Assembly (NCBI GenBank): GCA_947247005.1
Contig: OX365945.1
Coordinates: forward strand, 14,700,501-14,764,500
Reading direction: 5' to 3'
Length of the DNA: 64,000 nucleotides
Origin: Spisula solida
Lineage: Eukaryota > Mollusca > Bivalvia > Venerida > Mactridae
Shown: piece by piece, positions 42,501-48,833 of the stretch
Layout of the letters: each line of letters begins with the position of its first letter
Position numbering within the stretch: position 1 is the stretch's first letter
The notes under the pieces: generated by a model
Databases searched by the model: none
What the model was told of the DNA's origin: nothing
Seen by the model: only the letters and a program-made list of their open reading frames with translations
Program-made: the position numbers and the translations under genes

Positions 42501-45500
42501 TTGTAAATAATTATGAGTTTAAGGTATATCAGCAGTATATATACATGATCGGTGAATCAATGTATAGATTCTCTAAGCTAGTGGTATCAGTACAAATATT
42601 GTATCCAACATTTTGAACTCTTACCTTGCCTGGCAACAGTGTGTGATATATTCAATATCAGGGAATGTTTGACACCCAGAAACACAAATTCTACTGCCAC
42701 GTTTTCAGAAGTTTTAATTGTTGCAGTAACCAAATGGTTCGTTTCTTTTAAACTTTGTATAATTATGTTAATATACAATAAAATTATTTAATACCTCTTT
42801 CTTTTTGAATTTGAATTACATGAAGTATTTTTTCTTGATCTTTGTTGAAGAAAGATTTTTATTTTATATTGACCATATTAAAAGGGTTCATGACGACACA
42901 TTTGCAGTAGCTTATCTTAATTCAGCCATTTAGAACATGGTATGAAAATCACACGTGCAATAGTGGATATAGTTGCTCTTATTGTAGTTTCCATAAGAAA
43001 ACTTGCTTTACATGTCTCGCAACATGTGTGCCGAAATATCTATGAGAGAAGAATTTCTTGATTTCTAAACATCACTTATCCTATCCTTCTGTTTGTACTA
43101 TTTATATATTTCCCTATAACATTTCTTCGACTCCTCCATCATCATTGTCATTATCATCATTTTGCTTCTTATTGGCTTCATGTATCAATCTGTCAAATTC
43201 TGCTTCTTTTTAAAATGCTTTCTGAAAAAATGTCAAATTCAGTTTTTTGCATTCAGTTATTAAACAATTTTTTTGTAATCTGCATGTTGTAAAAGATATA
43301 TATATACCTCCCCCTCTCCCATGCAAAGCAAGTTCGCAACATGGTTGTGTGTCTATCAGTGTATAAAAAAAAGATAAACAAGAAGTTTATCATGCTTATA
43401 TCATAGACATATCTGGCGTATAATATGTATTTGTATTGGTATATTCACATACAACGTACTGTAACGGGTATTCACCTTGTCATCTTGTATTTGGCTGTAA
43501 CCAGAATATCTATATGTACAGCTCCTACATCATACAAAAATATGAACCAATCAAATGGTTTCGTTTGAAAATTCAAATTTGAACAAAAAACTTCATGACA
43601 GTTGCTGATTTACTGGAACTCAAAATCTTACTCATTACTACATTTTTATGCACATTTTGTTTTCTAACATTTTAAAAATGTTTGAAAATAAAATCACTTC
43701 ATCATTGTCTTACAGAAGCTTGTTTTTGAATGTGTAGCATTGCATTGCGGGTAATGGTTGCATTTTGTGTCTGCTTGCATTTTGTGTTTATGTGTGCGGA
43801 TTAATTATGTTTGTGATTGCTTGTTGTTGCTAAGGAACTAAATTTAACCAATTATAGGTTAATTTAATCAGATTGAATAATCTGCAAGTTTGCTGCATGT
43901 TTTTGCAAAAAGTTCCAGTCAATTTCATTGGCTTTAATGGCGGCCGTTGAATGAATGTTTCTACTAGATTGACATTTTGAATAACAGCTCCATTACAGAA
44001 AATTCAATACATGAAATTTTGATAAAATCATTAATATTCTTTGCTCAATGCTCGATGGAAAGTGTCCGATTGATTTATAGTGACAGGACAAAGCCATCCT
44101 ATTGACACAATATTGATTTTAAAGTCTGAAATTTCCTGTACCCTGTTGCAATCAGGATAGAACAGAAGTTTTGAATCCATTTCTTGGAGATATTTGTTTT
44201 AAATAGCAGCATGGTATGTTTTTAATTGCTTTTTTTGTGTACATACAATTGTTATTTATAATTGGAAAATCCTTGTTTTTCATGCTTGCTTAAAGCTCTC
44301 TTTGGAGGTGGAAGTCGTCATGTACATATTATTTAAATGCTTTGCTTATGTGTCAATAGGATGTGGGAAAATCATTGTCATTCAAATGCTTGCTTATGTG
44401 TCAGTAGGATGTGGGAAACTTATTGTCATTCAAATGCTTGCCTAGTTAAAAGCTTCTGTAGGATGGTGAGTGAAATTCAATATTTTGTTGTCTTGTACAC
44501 TGAGTAAACGTCTCAGTTTGCATGGATTCAACCAAAGGACTGAGACTTTCCTATCTGGATGACAAACTATTGAATTATGTGCTACATTGTTTGAATTGAT
44601 TGTGCAATATTTTTCATTCTTGGCATGATGTTGTGCATGTTTGACTAAATATTGTCCTTCCTCCTTATAACAGACAAGAAAACCATGCCGATCCACTCAA
44701 ACTCCACGAGGGTCAGCTAAAAATCCGAACCGAAGTTTCTTGACTGGCGATTCAGACGACGATGATGATGATAATAGATTTCTGTTTCCACCACGTCCGA
44801 GACCTAATAGTCGAAATTCAAGTAATCCATCTTTGAAACGTAAACGAGGTCCAGGTGGACCTAGAAGTCCGTCCAGAACCAGTCGTGGAAGTCGACCTGG
44901 AAGTCGATTTGATAACTTGAAAAAATCCGCATCTCGTGGAGCTCTTGACTCTGACAGTGAAGAGTCTGGCTATGGTGAAACGTACTATACTATGCATGCT
45001 TCGAGTTTTGATAATGTATTAGATGATACAGTATTCGGAACACAAACACCTAACACAATGAGAGGAACACCACTTGGTCTCGAGAACCATTTCTCTGACG
45101 GGGAATCAACTGTCAGTTACCTATCTACTCATGCCTTTGCTACCAACCCTGATGATCTACGAGATGCTATGTCACAGACTCCTGGTCATACAAGCACTCA
45201 GACACCAGCTGACATGTTCAAGAAGAGTAAGCCACGTGCTATGCAGACACAAACTGGGTCAAACACATCTCTACATTCCATCGGTAACCAGACGAGACGT
45301 TCCAGCGGATCACGTGCTGACTTGTTACGCAGCATATTGTTTGAAGTTAAGGGTATTAAACAGCAGCGTGGATTGGATGATAGTTATAACGGTACCGATG
45401 ATGATGACACTAACTCTGTAAGGAGTACTAACACTATCAAGAAGGAGACACTACAGCATGTCTTGGATGATATGCGTGAAATTCGCGAGGCTGATGCCAC

Positions 45501-46233
45501 AGGTACTTGTGCTACACAAACTGTTAATGAAGAAGGTACTCAAACCTCTATGAAATTATTCCCTGAAGGTGACCCAATTAGAAATGCTCGTCTTGAAAAG
45601 TTTAAGAACTTAATGGATGATGTGAAAGACATGAGAGGAAGTCGACCTGGTACTCCAAGTTCTCGCTCCCGCGTGAGTACTAGATCTGCTACACCAGTAA
45701 GCAGACAACAGCCTCGTACACCAACACGATTGAACACGACATTTGAGACTCCGATGCAGAATGGTTATCATTCCTATCCTGCTCAGAATCTTAACGCTAC
45801 TGCTCCTGCCTCTATGATGAATTATTCCATGGCTCCTCCCATGGCCCCTCCCCAGTCACAACAACCAACTCTCATTGGTGGTCGACGACTTGTGACACAG
45901 GAGGATTTGAATAGTTTAAATCAGCGTATTCAGAGACTACAGGGTTACCAGACACCTCGGCGGGCTACACCACCTCCGCCACCACCACAGCCTCAGTATG
46001 TTATACCTGTCTACGCAGCTCCTCCCTCGTCTAGACGTAAACCACCACCTGAGGATGCTTACCTCTCTGATGAGAGTGAATACGGTGATGCTGAACCACC
46101 TCGACGACGACGTGCTAGATCTAACCTTGAAGGTGCTCTTGCTGAAGCTTCAAGGTCGGCTCTACAATTGAAACGTTTATCCAAACGTATGAAAGACTCA
46201 CTCAGGGATGACATGCAGTATGATTTCTTGTGA
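409..46233 (+). CDS. SYNE1: Nesprin-1/MSP-300-like giant spectrin-repeat protein, C-terminal part (24 exons, 5' end outside window)
   Basis: This entry spans the whole gene; the exons are listed separately. Joining 24 exons at GT-AG borders gives one open frame of 2136 codons plus a stop. Residues 1-1617 are tandem spectrin repeats (three-helix coiled coils) with conserved Trp in helix A and a recurrent LPxTSxxGxxxIRxEL block. Residues 1618-2136 are a disordered basic/Pro-rich tail. Nesprins link the nuclear envelope to actin and microtubules, and the repeats act as a long elastic rod. The family call is from recognition of repeat style, not a search; other giant spectrin-repeat proteins (plakins, dystrophin-like) fit less well because no plakin, EF-hand, GAR, WW or ZZ domain is seen. 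No KASH membrane anchor is present. Actin-binding calponin-homology domains, if any, would be upstream. All introns except two lie in phase 0. Confidence 0.75.
1012..1157 (+). CDS. Nesprin-like exon e2 (module 1, A-exon second half)
   Basis: Encodes residues 61-109. Acceptor TTTTATAG, donor GTAAAT. It contains the helix-A core W-Y-x-Y-E-E followed by W-I-K-D-T-E and the terminal ATLEEKN...LERQN segment. It is too short for a length-filtered ORF list but is required: it restores the frame from phase 1 to phase 0 and completes the 109-residue A unit. Confidence 0.88.
1481..1598 (-). mobile_element. tRNA-derived SINE fragment, copy 1
   Basis: Strongly similar to 15958-16088. On the minus strand it begins with a tRNA-like head containing TAGCTCAGTGGTTAGCATG (A-box-like). 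The part carrying the B box is shortened relative to the second copy. It ends about 40 bp before the splice acceptor of exon 1638. The shared body (GCATAGCCTTTATTTGC...) lies at the left end. Confidence 0.7.
1638..1790 (+). CDS. Nesprin-like exon e3 (module 1, B-exon)
   Basis: Encodes residues 110-160 (51 aa, phase 0 at both ends). Acceptor TTTTGTAG, donor GTAAGC. It starts NLHEEVNSKQ and ends SSRYTTLISMSK; the 'RYTTLISMSK' end matches the 'RYQGVIALSK' and 'RYQGLLSAAK' ends of other B exons. Confidence 0.92.
2087..2251 (+). CDS. Nesprin-like exon e4 (module 1, C-exon)
   Basis: Encodes residues 161-215 (55 aa, phase 0). Acceptor TTTTGCAG, donor GTAATA. It carries the helix-A/B pattern with AVTWLQGSRDKLSVCADTSG, matching 'WLRYAREKLATCSDTFG' and 'WLAAMEERVQDCNDTAG' in the homologous exons. 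Confidence 0.92.
2636..2786 (+). CDS. Nesprin-like exon e5 (module 2, A-exon first part)
   Basis: Encodes residues 216-265 plus one base (phase 1 end). Acceptor GGTTACAG, donor GTAGGT. It carries NTSVDGRDMIRQELQQLQQ, the module signature. The intron that ends it is about ten codons earlier than in module 1. Confidence 0.9.
3235..3407 (+). CDS. Nesprin-like exon e6 (module 2, A-exon second part)
   Basis: Encodes residues 266-323, restoring phase 0. Acceptor TTCCCCATTAG, donor GTATGA. It contains CLLQWTDFNDSYEQIQ and the closing DLSEKKAELQRIK. Confidence 0.92.
3768..4085 (+). CDS. Nesprin-like exon e7 (module 2, fused B+C exon)
   Basis: Encodes residues 324-429 (106 aa, phase 0). Acceptor ATGTTTCAG, donor GTAAGT. 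Its length equals one B (51) plus one C (55) exon, so the B/C intron is missing here. It includes the B ending YHQLKDLAMDMLAKAE and the C core FVSWLRYAREKLATCSDTFG. Confidence 0.93.
4538..4864 (+). CDS. Nesprin-like exon e8 (module 3, A-exon)
   Basis: Encodes residues 430-538 (109 aa, phase 0). Acceptor CTACTTGCAG, donor GTATAA. The unsplit A exon shows the full unit: STLPNTSPTGQTKIRQEL, then LTRWTEFEDGYLHFNNWLKE, then ATLEDKKRHWEQYQ. Confidence 0.94.
5174..5326 (+). CDS. Nesprin-like exon e9 (module 3, B-exon)
   Basis: Encodes residues 539-589 (51 aa, phase 0). Acceptor AATGCTTTCAG, donor GTACGT. It ends TTRYQGVIALSK. Confidence 0.93.
5748..5912 (+). CDS. Nesprin-like exon e10 (module 3, C-exon)
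   Basis: Encodes residues 590-644 (55 aa, phase 0). Acceptor TATATTTTCAG, donor GTAAGA. It contains DFTNWLSETKLQLQ. The intron that follows is 6.7 kb, nearly all transposon. Confidence 0.93.
5919..6120. repeat. Degenerate tandem repeat after the exon 5748 donor
   Basis: About three to four imperfect units of roughly 60 bp sharing TTGGTTGTAATCTTGCTCAT-like cores (around 5928, 5970, 6048 and 6085). Units are diverged and borders are approximate. Confidence 0.45.
6298..7142. repeat. Repeated blocks within the inverted arm
   Basis: Two diverged direct copies of a block of about 90 bp (about 6298-6385 and 7056-7142), each reading roughly TTGAAGTTTAAT...GAGGGTGGA.AGCTGA...TTACCATGGAAACCA.GATGG. 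The opposite arm carries the inverted counterparts near 10975-11060 and 11735-11815. Confidence 0.6.
6512..6556 (+). promoter_or_regulatory. AGGTCA half-site cluster in transposon arm
   Basis: At least five AGGTCA/GGGTCA-like half sites occur in 45 bp, some as near-direct repeats (TCAAGGTCAAGGTCA). These are nuclear-receptor-type motifs; function is not shown. The mirrored cluster in the other arm lies at about 11558-11602. Confidence 0.3.
8590..8781 (+). mobile_element. tRNA-derived SINE inside the foldback element
   Basis: The head has an A box TGGTCTAGCGG (matches TRGYNNARNGG) and, about 40 bp later, a B-box-like GGTTCGATCTG. A SINE body follows, and the tail ends in ATTATTATT. It does not fold as a complete tRNA, so a SINE is preferred over a tRNA gene. 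It sits in the non-repeated centre of the 6236-11878 element. Confidence 0.7.
8880..9470. repeat. GC-richer centre with diverged duplicated segments
   Basis: Base composition is distinctly less AT-rich than the surroundings. Short motifs recur, such as TCCGACGCC / CCCGACGCC, GGGAGTACAT / AGGAGTACAT and GGCAGTAGGACC / GGCAGTGGGACA, spaced about 240 bp, implying an old tandem duplication. An open frame of 94 codons here starts at GTG and resembles no family I recognise. Confidence 0.45.
9470..10320. repeat. Degenerate direct repeats, inner part of the foldback element
   Basis: The motif CCTGGCTTTATATGGTACC-AACA recurs in diverged form near 8512, 9490, 9818 and 10145. It is noncoding by inspection and appears to be old tandem duplication. 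Confidence 0.4.
12618..12944 (+). CDS. Nesprin-like exon e11 (module 4, A-exon)
   Basis: Encodes residues 645-753 (109 aa, phase 0). Acceptor CTATCTTTCAG, donor GTATTT. It contains KTLPSTSTRGCQVIRHEC, ALTQWGDFDRSFEQFHIWL and LPEKRSSLEKFK. Confidence 0.94.
13337..13642 (+). CDS. Nesprin-like exon e12 (module 4, fused B+C exon)
   Basis: Encodes residues 754-855 (102 aa, phase 0). Acceptor CTGTATTTTAG, donor GTATGT. This is the second case where the B and C exons are fused; the B half is about four residues shorter than elsewhere. C core: LDWMANTRHRLQRLSDFSG. Confidence 0.93.
14140..14466 (+). CDS. Nesprin-like exon e13 (module 5, A-exon)
   Basis: Encodes residues 856-964 (109 aa, phase 0). 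Acceptor TAAATTGCAG, donor GTAAGA. Signature VCLTTAPRGQDAIHKEI, then NWVEMDDALAGFTHWLEKME. Confidence 0.93.
15047..15199 (+). CDS. Nesprin-like exon e14 (module 5, B-exon)
   Basis: Encodes residues 965-1015 (51 aa, phase 0). Acceptor CTCAACCAG, donor GTATGA. It starts DLLSEIMNKK and ends TTRYQGLLSAAK. Confidence 0.92.
15502..15666 (+). CDS. Nesprin-like exon e15 (module 5, C-exon)
   Basis: Encodes residues 1016-1070 (55 aa, phase 0). Acceptor AAATTTTCAG, donor GTATGC. It contains ATKWLAAMEERVQDCNDTAG. Confidence 0.92.
15958..16088 (-). mobile_element. tRNA-derived SINE, copy 2
   Basis: Same family as 1481-1598 and more complete. Read on the minus strand it opens GCCTCCATAGCTCAATGG (A-box region), continues with TTAGCGTGCTTGCAGTC and reaches a B-box-like GGGTTCAAATA. 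The head resembles a tRNA with TAGCTCAGTGG-type sequence. It ends 43 bp before the acceptor of exon 16132. Confidence 0.75.
16132..16314 (+). CDS. Nesprin-like exon e16 (module 6, A-exon first half)
   Basis: Encodes residues 1071-1131 (61 aa, phase 0). Acceptor TTGTTTACAG, donor GTAAAT. Signature RILPNTSSEGKRLIEQQ. Confidence 0.92.
16579..16722 (+). CDS. Nesprin-like exon e17 (module 6, A-exon second half)
   Basis: Encodes residues 1132-1179 (48 aa, phase 0). Acceptor TGTGTTACAG, donor GTATGT. Core ERWNDYEEYYGSLVKWLADM and closing LVEKKTQLDKYK. Confidence 0.9.
17050..17202 (+). CDS. Nesprin-like exon e18 (module 6, B-exon)
   Basis: Encodes residues 1180-1230 (51 aa, phase 0). Acceptor TTGTTTTCAG, donor GTAGGT. 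It ends NRYDRVRTRCR, equivalent to the RYQGVIALSK ends of other B exons. Confidence 0.9.
17672..17839 (+). CDS. Nesprin-like exon e19 (module 6, C-exon)
   Basis: Encodes residues 1231-1286 (56 aa, phase 0). Acceptor CATATTTTCAG, donor GTAAGT. Core QESEKWLLQTSFRLMNHN. Confidence 0.92.
18272..18448 (+). CDS. Nesprin-like exon e20 (module 7, A-like first half)
   Basis: Encodes residues 1287-1345 (59 aa, phase 0). Acceptor ATAATTTTCAG, donor GTAAGT. The TS-x-x-G signature is degenerate (NNAKTPRLAEQM), marking the end of the regular modules. An 8.7-kb intron follows. Confidence 0.9.
20045..20190. repeat. Dispersed repeat, copy 1
   Basis: Shares GGGTCC(G/A)TTGCCTAAGCAAAG, then a gapped match through CCGTGGAAAG(C/T)GCTA and ATGTTAA(C/T)G(C/G)TCTTCTG, with 56027-56130. 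Class unknown. Confidence 0.5.
24312..24651. mobile_element. TTAA-flanked MITE, copy 1 (piggyBac-like)
   Basis: The left end is TTAA followed by CCCTTGACTCCAT. The right end is ATGGAGTAAGGGG followed by TTAA. Internal inverted segments also occur (GGCCCTGAT near 24347 against ATCAGGGCC near 24560, plus CTCAA..TTGAG blocks). TTAA duplication and CCC termini suggest piggyBac-type mobilisation. No ORF. Confidence 0.6.
27182..27343 (+). CDS. Nesprin-like exon e21 (module 7, A-like second half)
   Basis: Encodes residues 1346-1399 (54 aa, phase 0). Acceptor TTTCCAACAG, donor GTACTA. Core VLKRWQEYRGNLDTTDRFLK and HWLKETDTDIPD. Confidence 0.92.
27405..27630. repeat. Dispersed mollusc-type repeat
   Basis: Contains GTCTGTCGGTAGACC, CCGTTCAATAACTCAAGAA, a TTTGCCCTAGGATCTGCAAACTT-like core and GAGGTCAAAGGTCACGGTGACC, ending near GGGGCATACATGTTTTAC. 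I recognise this layout as a very common dispersed sequence in bivalve introns; that is from memory, not a search. Confidence 0.55.
28215..28385 (+). CDS. Nesprin-like exon e22
   Basis: Encodes residues 1400-1456 (57 aa, phase 0). Acceptor ATTGTTCCAG, donor GTAAGA. Occupies the B position of module 7 (starts GMLERLNSMHQEIENAAQRC). Rich in coiled-coil heptads. Confidence 0.92.
31124..33094 (+). CDS. Candidate alternative first exon / nested ORF, 656 codons, myristoylation-type N-terminus
   Basis: ATG with A at -3 and G at +4; an in-frame stop lies 12 bases upstream, so this is a start, not an internal exon. The N-terminus MGQAQGKEQK fits the PROSITE N-myristoylation pattern (Gly, not charged, then small residue at position 5) and is followed by a Lys-rich stretch to residue about 47. 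Acidic Asp/Glu-rich repeats with D-D-Y motifs follow (residues about 100-200), and a 77-residue tandem duplication starts at residues 435 and 512. A strong donor CAG|GTGAGT follows codon 217 (31774) in phase 0, matching the acceptor at 33333. The whole ORF may be read when that donor is unused. It lies inside the 28386-33333 intron. No family recognised. Confidence 0.6.
   Translation: MGQAQGKEQKIERKEKKKKIKQELKESKKLKKQKKLKGKKSNVKQEEHNALEALEAALEAESSDAQYGFNTAKQPQTNSEEDVKNVHIEAVTNVGNQRIGPESVDDYTYQEDRNDEIDFGRLSMKHVDDYRAGDRNGELNVERLQINGFDDYRNVESERYNESLQMRSYQEDNHGDRNDGTEMNVKELQMHIQPDGYEIESHVAGLHIALSEDTDDQVSSIRSMEDSPKDVIGDKVKSSRSMDGPDATVVDHAINMNMEEIKSESTPPPPSPFSDRKISPTACNEEQLSLPDDDSELTLAKEQVHVMESCKSMETNLVRVCPDDLSQNPMTRVSLTESVTIDVDVDDSDVNSEAFKDDSFDTSDGKNGLVKQQSCENKNLKMKSCKTNADHQGNTVILKPDYYETLPHLYKLELKNKLLKQYENERLERNGGSTRINQNTRSKLHDRHKEQESHKGKHGPSVIGEHRKDLHHGKQGVMREHKKDGVQKSMPDPVINVDYRKHQCISTGQSHRTNQNARSKTYDQHKVQESHKGRLESGVIREHRKEIHHEKHDVIKETKKDRIIISTPDPEVNVNSRKYQQRSRGHSNRRHGSHDTKHEVQKQKNGCIRTDLKDISSRREKNYSKAELLYLISISKTNFCYYSLQFNLYNRHLKCL
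32426..32887 (+). repeat. Two tandem copies of a 231-bp coding repeat
   Basis: Copy 1 (32426-32656) and copy 2 (32657-32887) encode 77 residues each, opening RINQNTRSKLHDRHKEQESH and RTNQNARSKTYDQHKVQESH. Nucleotide similarity is also high and the reading frame is kept, which supports real coding use. The unit is rich in His, Lys and Arg. Confidence 0.8.
33334..33816 (+). CDS. Nesprin-like exon e23 (last spectrin-repeat exon)
   Basis: Encodes residues 1457-1617 (161 aa, phase 0). Acceptor TTGTATCTTCAG, donor GTAAGT. Long coiled coil with one clear spectrin repeat: WDSVDRMRADLRSWLHDMQE, then SLLSRYKELTQ, then VKDDWEELLGQVENLI. It is both the continuation of e22 and the likely acceptor for the alternative first exon at 31124. 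Confidence 0.95.
35429..35560. mobile_element. TTAA-flanked MITE, copy 2 (piggyBac-like)
   Basis: TTAA|CCCTTTACTCC on the left and GGAGTAAAAGG|TTAA on the right. Same termini as 24312-24651, but only 132 bp. No coding capacity. Confidence 0.62.
39018..39088. repeat. Hairpin with near-perfect 20-bp arms
   Basis: TTTGGTGCAACAAGGTTGTA at 39021-39040 pairs with TACAACCTTGTTGCGCCAAA at 39066-39085 with one mismatch. Weaker pairing continues outside (AAAGCCATTGTAA near 38978, TTATAATGGTTTT near 39096), so it may be a 130-bp MITE. Confidence 0.6.
39404..39632. mobile_element. Palindromic MITE
   Basis: Outer arms: GAGTGTAGGCTGTAACACAC then CAGGTAACTGCATCATTGAT on the left; ATCAATGATACAGTTACCTG then TACAGCCCTAGCAATACACA on the right. 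An inner pair GGTGTAAC / GTTACACC adds a nested palindrome. Target duplication not resolved. Noncoding. Confidence 0.55.
41234..41317 (+). CDS. Candidate alternative first coding exon (28 codons)
   Basis: ATG with A at -3 and G at +4 opens MGLKVHFRRHSTSTC and stays open for 28 codons to the donor ACT|GTAAGT. The donor is phase 0 and so fits the next acceptor at 44673. A TATATATAAA-like sequence lies about 300 bases upstream. If used, it would make a protein of about 547 residues with only the disordered tail. The glycine context does not fit the myristoylation pattern well (His at position 5). Support is structural only. Confidence 0.3.
44674..46233 (+). CDS. Nesprin-like exon e24: terminal exon, 519-aa disordered tail
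   Basis: Acceptor CTTATAACAG; opens TRKPCRSTQTPRGS in phase 0 and reaches TGA at 46231-46233. It shows a poly-Asp run, a basic KRKR patch near the start, many TP/SP and TQTP sites, Gly-Ser-Arg clusters, a Pro/Met-rich part, PPPPPP near residue 432 of the exon, and an RRRRAR patch. It ends in a short predicted helix with LKRLSKRMKDSLRDDM. No hydrophobic membrane segment and no KASH-type PPP end are seen. Likely either a KASH-less isoform or a derived C-terminus. Confidence 0.93.
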   Translation, partial: TRKPCRSTQTPRGSAKNPNRSFLTGDSDDDDDDNRFLFPPRPRPNSRNSSNPSLKRKRGPGGPRSPSRTSRGSRPGSRFDNLKKSASRGALDSDSEESGYGETYYTMHASSFDNVLDDTVFGTQTPNTMRGTPLGLENHFSDGESTVSYLSTHAFATNPDDLRDAMSQTPGHTSTQTPADMFKKSKPRAMQTQTGSNTSLHSIGNQTRRSSGSRADLLRSILFEVKGIKQQRGLDDSYNGTDDDDTNSVRSTNTIKKETLQHVLDDMREIREADATGTCATQTVNEEGTQTSMKLFPEGDPIRNARLEKFKNLMDDVKDMRGSRPGTPSSRSRVSTRSATPVSRQQPRTPTRLNTTFETPMQNGYHSYPAQNLNATAPASMMNYSMAPPMAPPQSQQPTLIGGRRLVTQEDLNSLNQRIQRLQGYQTPRRATPPPPPPQPQYVIPVYAAPPSSRRKPPPEDAYLSDESEYGDAEPPRRRRARSNLEGALAEASRSALQLKRLSKRMKDSLRDDMQYDFL

Positions 46234-46429
46234 TTGAACTGTGAATCTCATAACTGTTTAACCTTCCCGTGAAATAACGCAACATTCTGATAATTTGCCA
46301 TATTTGTGTTGTTGTACATGTGAAAAATTGAGCATGAACTTCAATTTTCTGAAGGAAAAATGAGACTTATAGAAACTTTGTGCTGACTAGATGATTAGAG
46401 ACTAAGAAAACTAGATGATACTGAGTTGG

Positions 46430-46435
46430 AATAAA
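46430..46435 (+). terminator. Poly(A) signal AATAAA, proximal
   Basis: Perfect hexamer 197 bases after the stop codon; candidate proximal cleavage site of the nesprin-like gene. Confidence 0.5.
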
Positions 46436-48827
46436 CTTGTTTTAATTTATTGTATAGACAATAATACACCAGTGATTTAAGTGATACTATGTGACATTTT
46501 ATGGATCCCGAAGCATTTATGTACATCCACGAAAAACTTGATTTAAATTTTGTTATTGTTTTTTTATCTAATTTGTTAAGTTTAATGCATTTTTTTTAAA
46601 TGTTATTATGTTGTTTCATTTTGCATTGTGATATATTTATGCATCATTGAATGGAAACCTTTTGTGGTGAGGGAGCATGCAAGCTGTTTTGATAAAGATA
46701 GCTGTGCATGTTAACGGCATTGAAATGGCTGAATTGATTATTTTTATGATGCATGTAGTTAGTTGAATTTTAGTATAAATGTGTGTTTTTTACCAAATAT
46801 TCAGATCTGTGATGCTATTTTCTGTGATAGGTATACATCCTCATATTATTTTATTTTATATCATAACCTATTATTTATGACAGACAACAAGTTTGATTGG
46901 CTTAATTCAAATGATCCCATATTGGCTCTCCATACAAAACAGTGATAAAAACAGAATAATCCCAATGAAGGGACCAATGTGCTTTTAGAGAGTATTAATG
47001 GGAGATAATTCATTCAAACAAAACAGTGATAAAAGCCAAGAAATCCAAATGTACTAATATGGTTTAGAGAGTATTAAAGGGAGATAATTTTCTTCCAAAT
47101 TAATGCATTCTGAGTGAACGTTGCTGAACAAAACATATTAAGTAAAAAATTCATTTAACCTGTTTTGTTCTGACTTCAGTTCAGTGTATTTGTTGAATTT
47201 AATTAATCCATCAAGGCGCTTTGATTGATAAATTATGAACATATTATAATATTTGACATGTAGAATTGATAATGTTCTGTCTGATATTTTAGTAATGCTT
47301 ATTCATAGATCTGATAAAATTGTGGATAAACTTTGAAGCCATAGTCATTATAAACCATAATTTTAGTATGTAAATATATATATTTATTTATTTGACCTGT
47401 AGTATTACCTAGAGTCCCCGTCCATGACTGAGAGATCTCACTCACATGTATATTTATCCTGATATATTTATCCCGATATTTCAATTAAATATTTATTTAG
47501 TACATGTTTAGTCAAACAAAACTATTTTGAATATTTCGTACATTCAAAAATTACCAAATCACTTTTAACTGTGATTGCCTGTGTGTGTATTTAAAACCCG
47601 TCCATTGCATTTTATTTGCAGTCCCTTTTGTGCCCTTATAATCCTATATTTGAGGTTTTACCTATGCCATTGTACATATAATTTCTCCTTACATTTATTA
47701 TTATAAATATTTGCTGCCAAGCCATAATGCATTTGATAAGTAGACAGGGTGCTTATATTGATTAATTTATTACGTCATATTGAGACTTGGCAGGGAAATG
47801 GCTTTTATGTTGAATCGCAAAAGGCATCTATAGGGAGAGAACTTGAGTTTTCACAAATAAGAAGTATCGCAGATTACCAGTTATTCGACATTTGCTAGAT
47901 TTAGGTGACTGGTGAAATTTTGTGATGTCATTGTTCCATGAATGATGATGTGATACACTTGTGGAGAAGGGATACGTTGTCAGTTGCTTGTGGAAGACCT
48001 AATTAGTACAAATTGATTCTACTTATTCCAAGAAAACCGGTCAGGTCAATTACTGTCTACTGTAAATGTCTAGAAAATTATTGACCAATGCCATAAACCC
48101 AACGAAAATGATACAAACTTAATTTGGATGACAGTTATTGTTGCATTGTCATGTGTGTATGCTCCACATCATAGGCCATCAAATTATCTGTACAAAATAC
48201 TTTCCCTTTATTTCCAATATCATCTAAGTTTATAATTCTTGTACCATTCTTTGCCATTACTGTAAATTACCTCCCTTTGTACTTTTGCCATTACTGCGAG
48301 TTTCCTCCCTTGGATTGCCTTTGCCTAAAACATAATTATATGGAAAGTAGCGCCTCTTTGATGTATAGACTATTGTGATAGATTTTAGGGTACTGTAGCA
48401 TTATTTACCGGTAGTTTATATTTATACACAATACAAGTGTTTTTCATCATGCATTTGATGAGTTTGTATTTTAGCTAAGTCAGTATTGAAAGACAAAATC
48501 TATATTTAGCTGAGTTGTGCATTATTTTAGTTATCTATATCTTATTTACCTAATTCCTGGTATTGTGTATATGTATTAGAGTGTGGAGTCCGTCCTAACC
48601 ATTGTTTTGGTTGTGTAACCGAAGAAAGGTTAATTCAATAGATATTTATAATGATTTGCCTAATTTTGGCTATGTATCTTCTTTTGGGGCCACAGAAGTT
48701 TGTATGTAGTTGCAAAATAGGCATTTGTTATATACCAGTATTTAGTTTTTTGAGTGCTTTATATTTTAGACTATCTGTGATTGGATGTTATATTGCATGT
48801 GTCTAGTAATGACTCCCTATTTTATAT

Positions 48828-48833
48828 AATAAA
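48828..48833 (+). terminator. Poly(A) signal AATAAA, distal
   Basis: Perfect hexamer followed by a T-rich stretch (CTTTATTCTTTGTTTCC) about 30 bases on. Candidate distal cleavage site. Confidence 0.4.

Larger units (their letters stand above)
33817..44673 (+). other. Largest intron (10.9 kb)
   Basis: No spectrin exons are visible between the donor at 33817 and the acceptor CCTCCTTATAACAG at 44673. It contains two MITEs (35429-35560, 39404-39632), a hairpin (39018-39088), a candidate alternative first exon (41234-41317), a TATATATAAA-like site near 40923 and a short imperfect duplication near 44330-44440. The remainder is AT-rich sequence in which I see nothing. Confidence 0.75.

Noticed and set aside
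44442..44696. Minus-strand 84-codon ORF
   Set aside because: It overlaps the splice acceptor and start of the terminal nesprin-like exon in antisense; no independent support.
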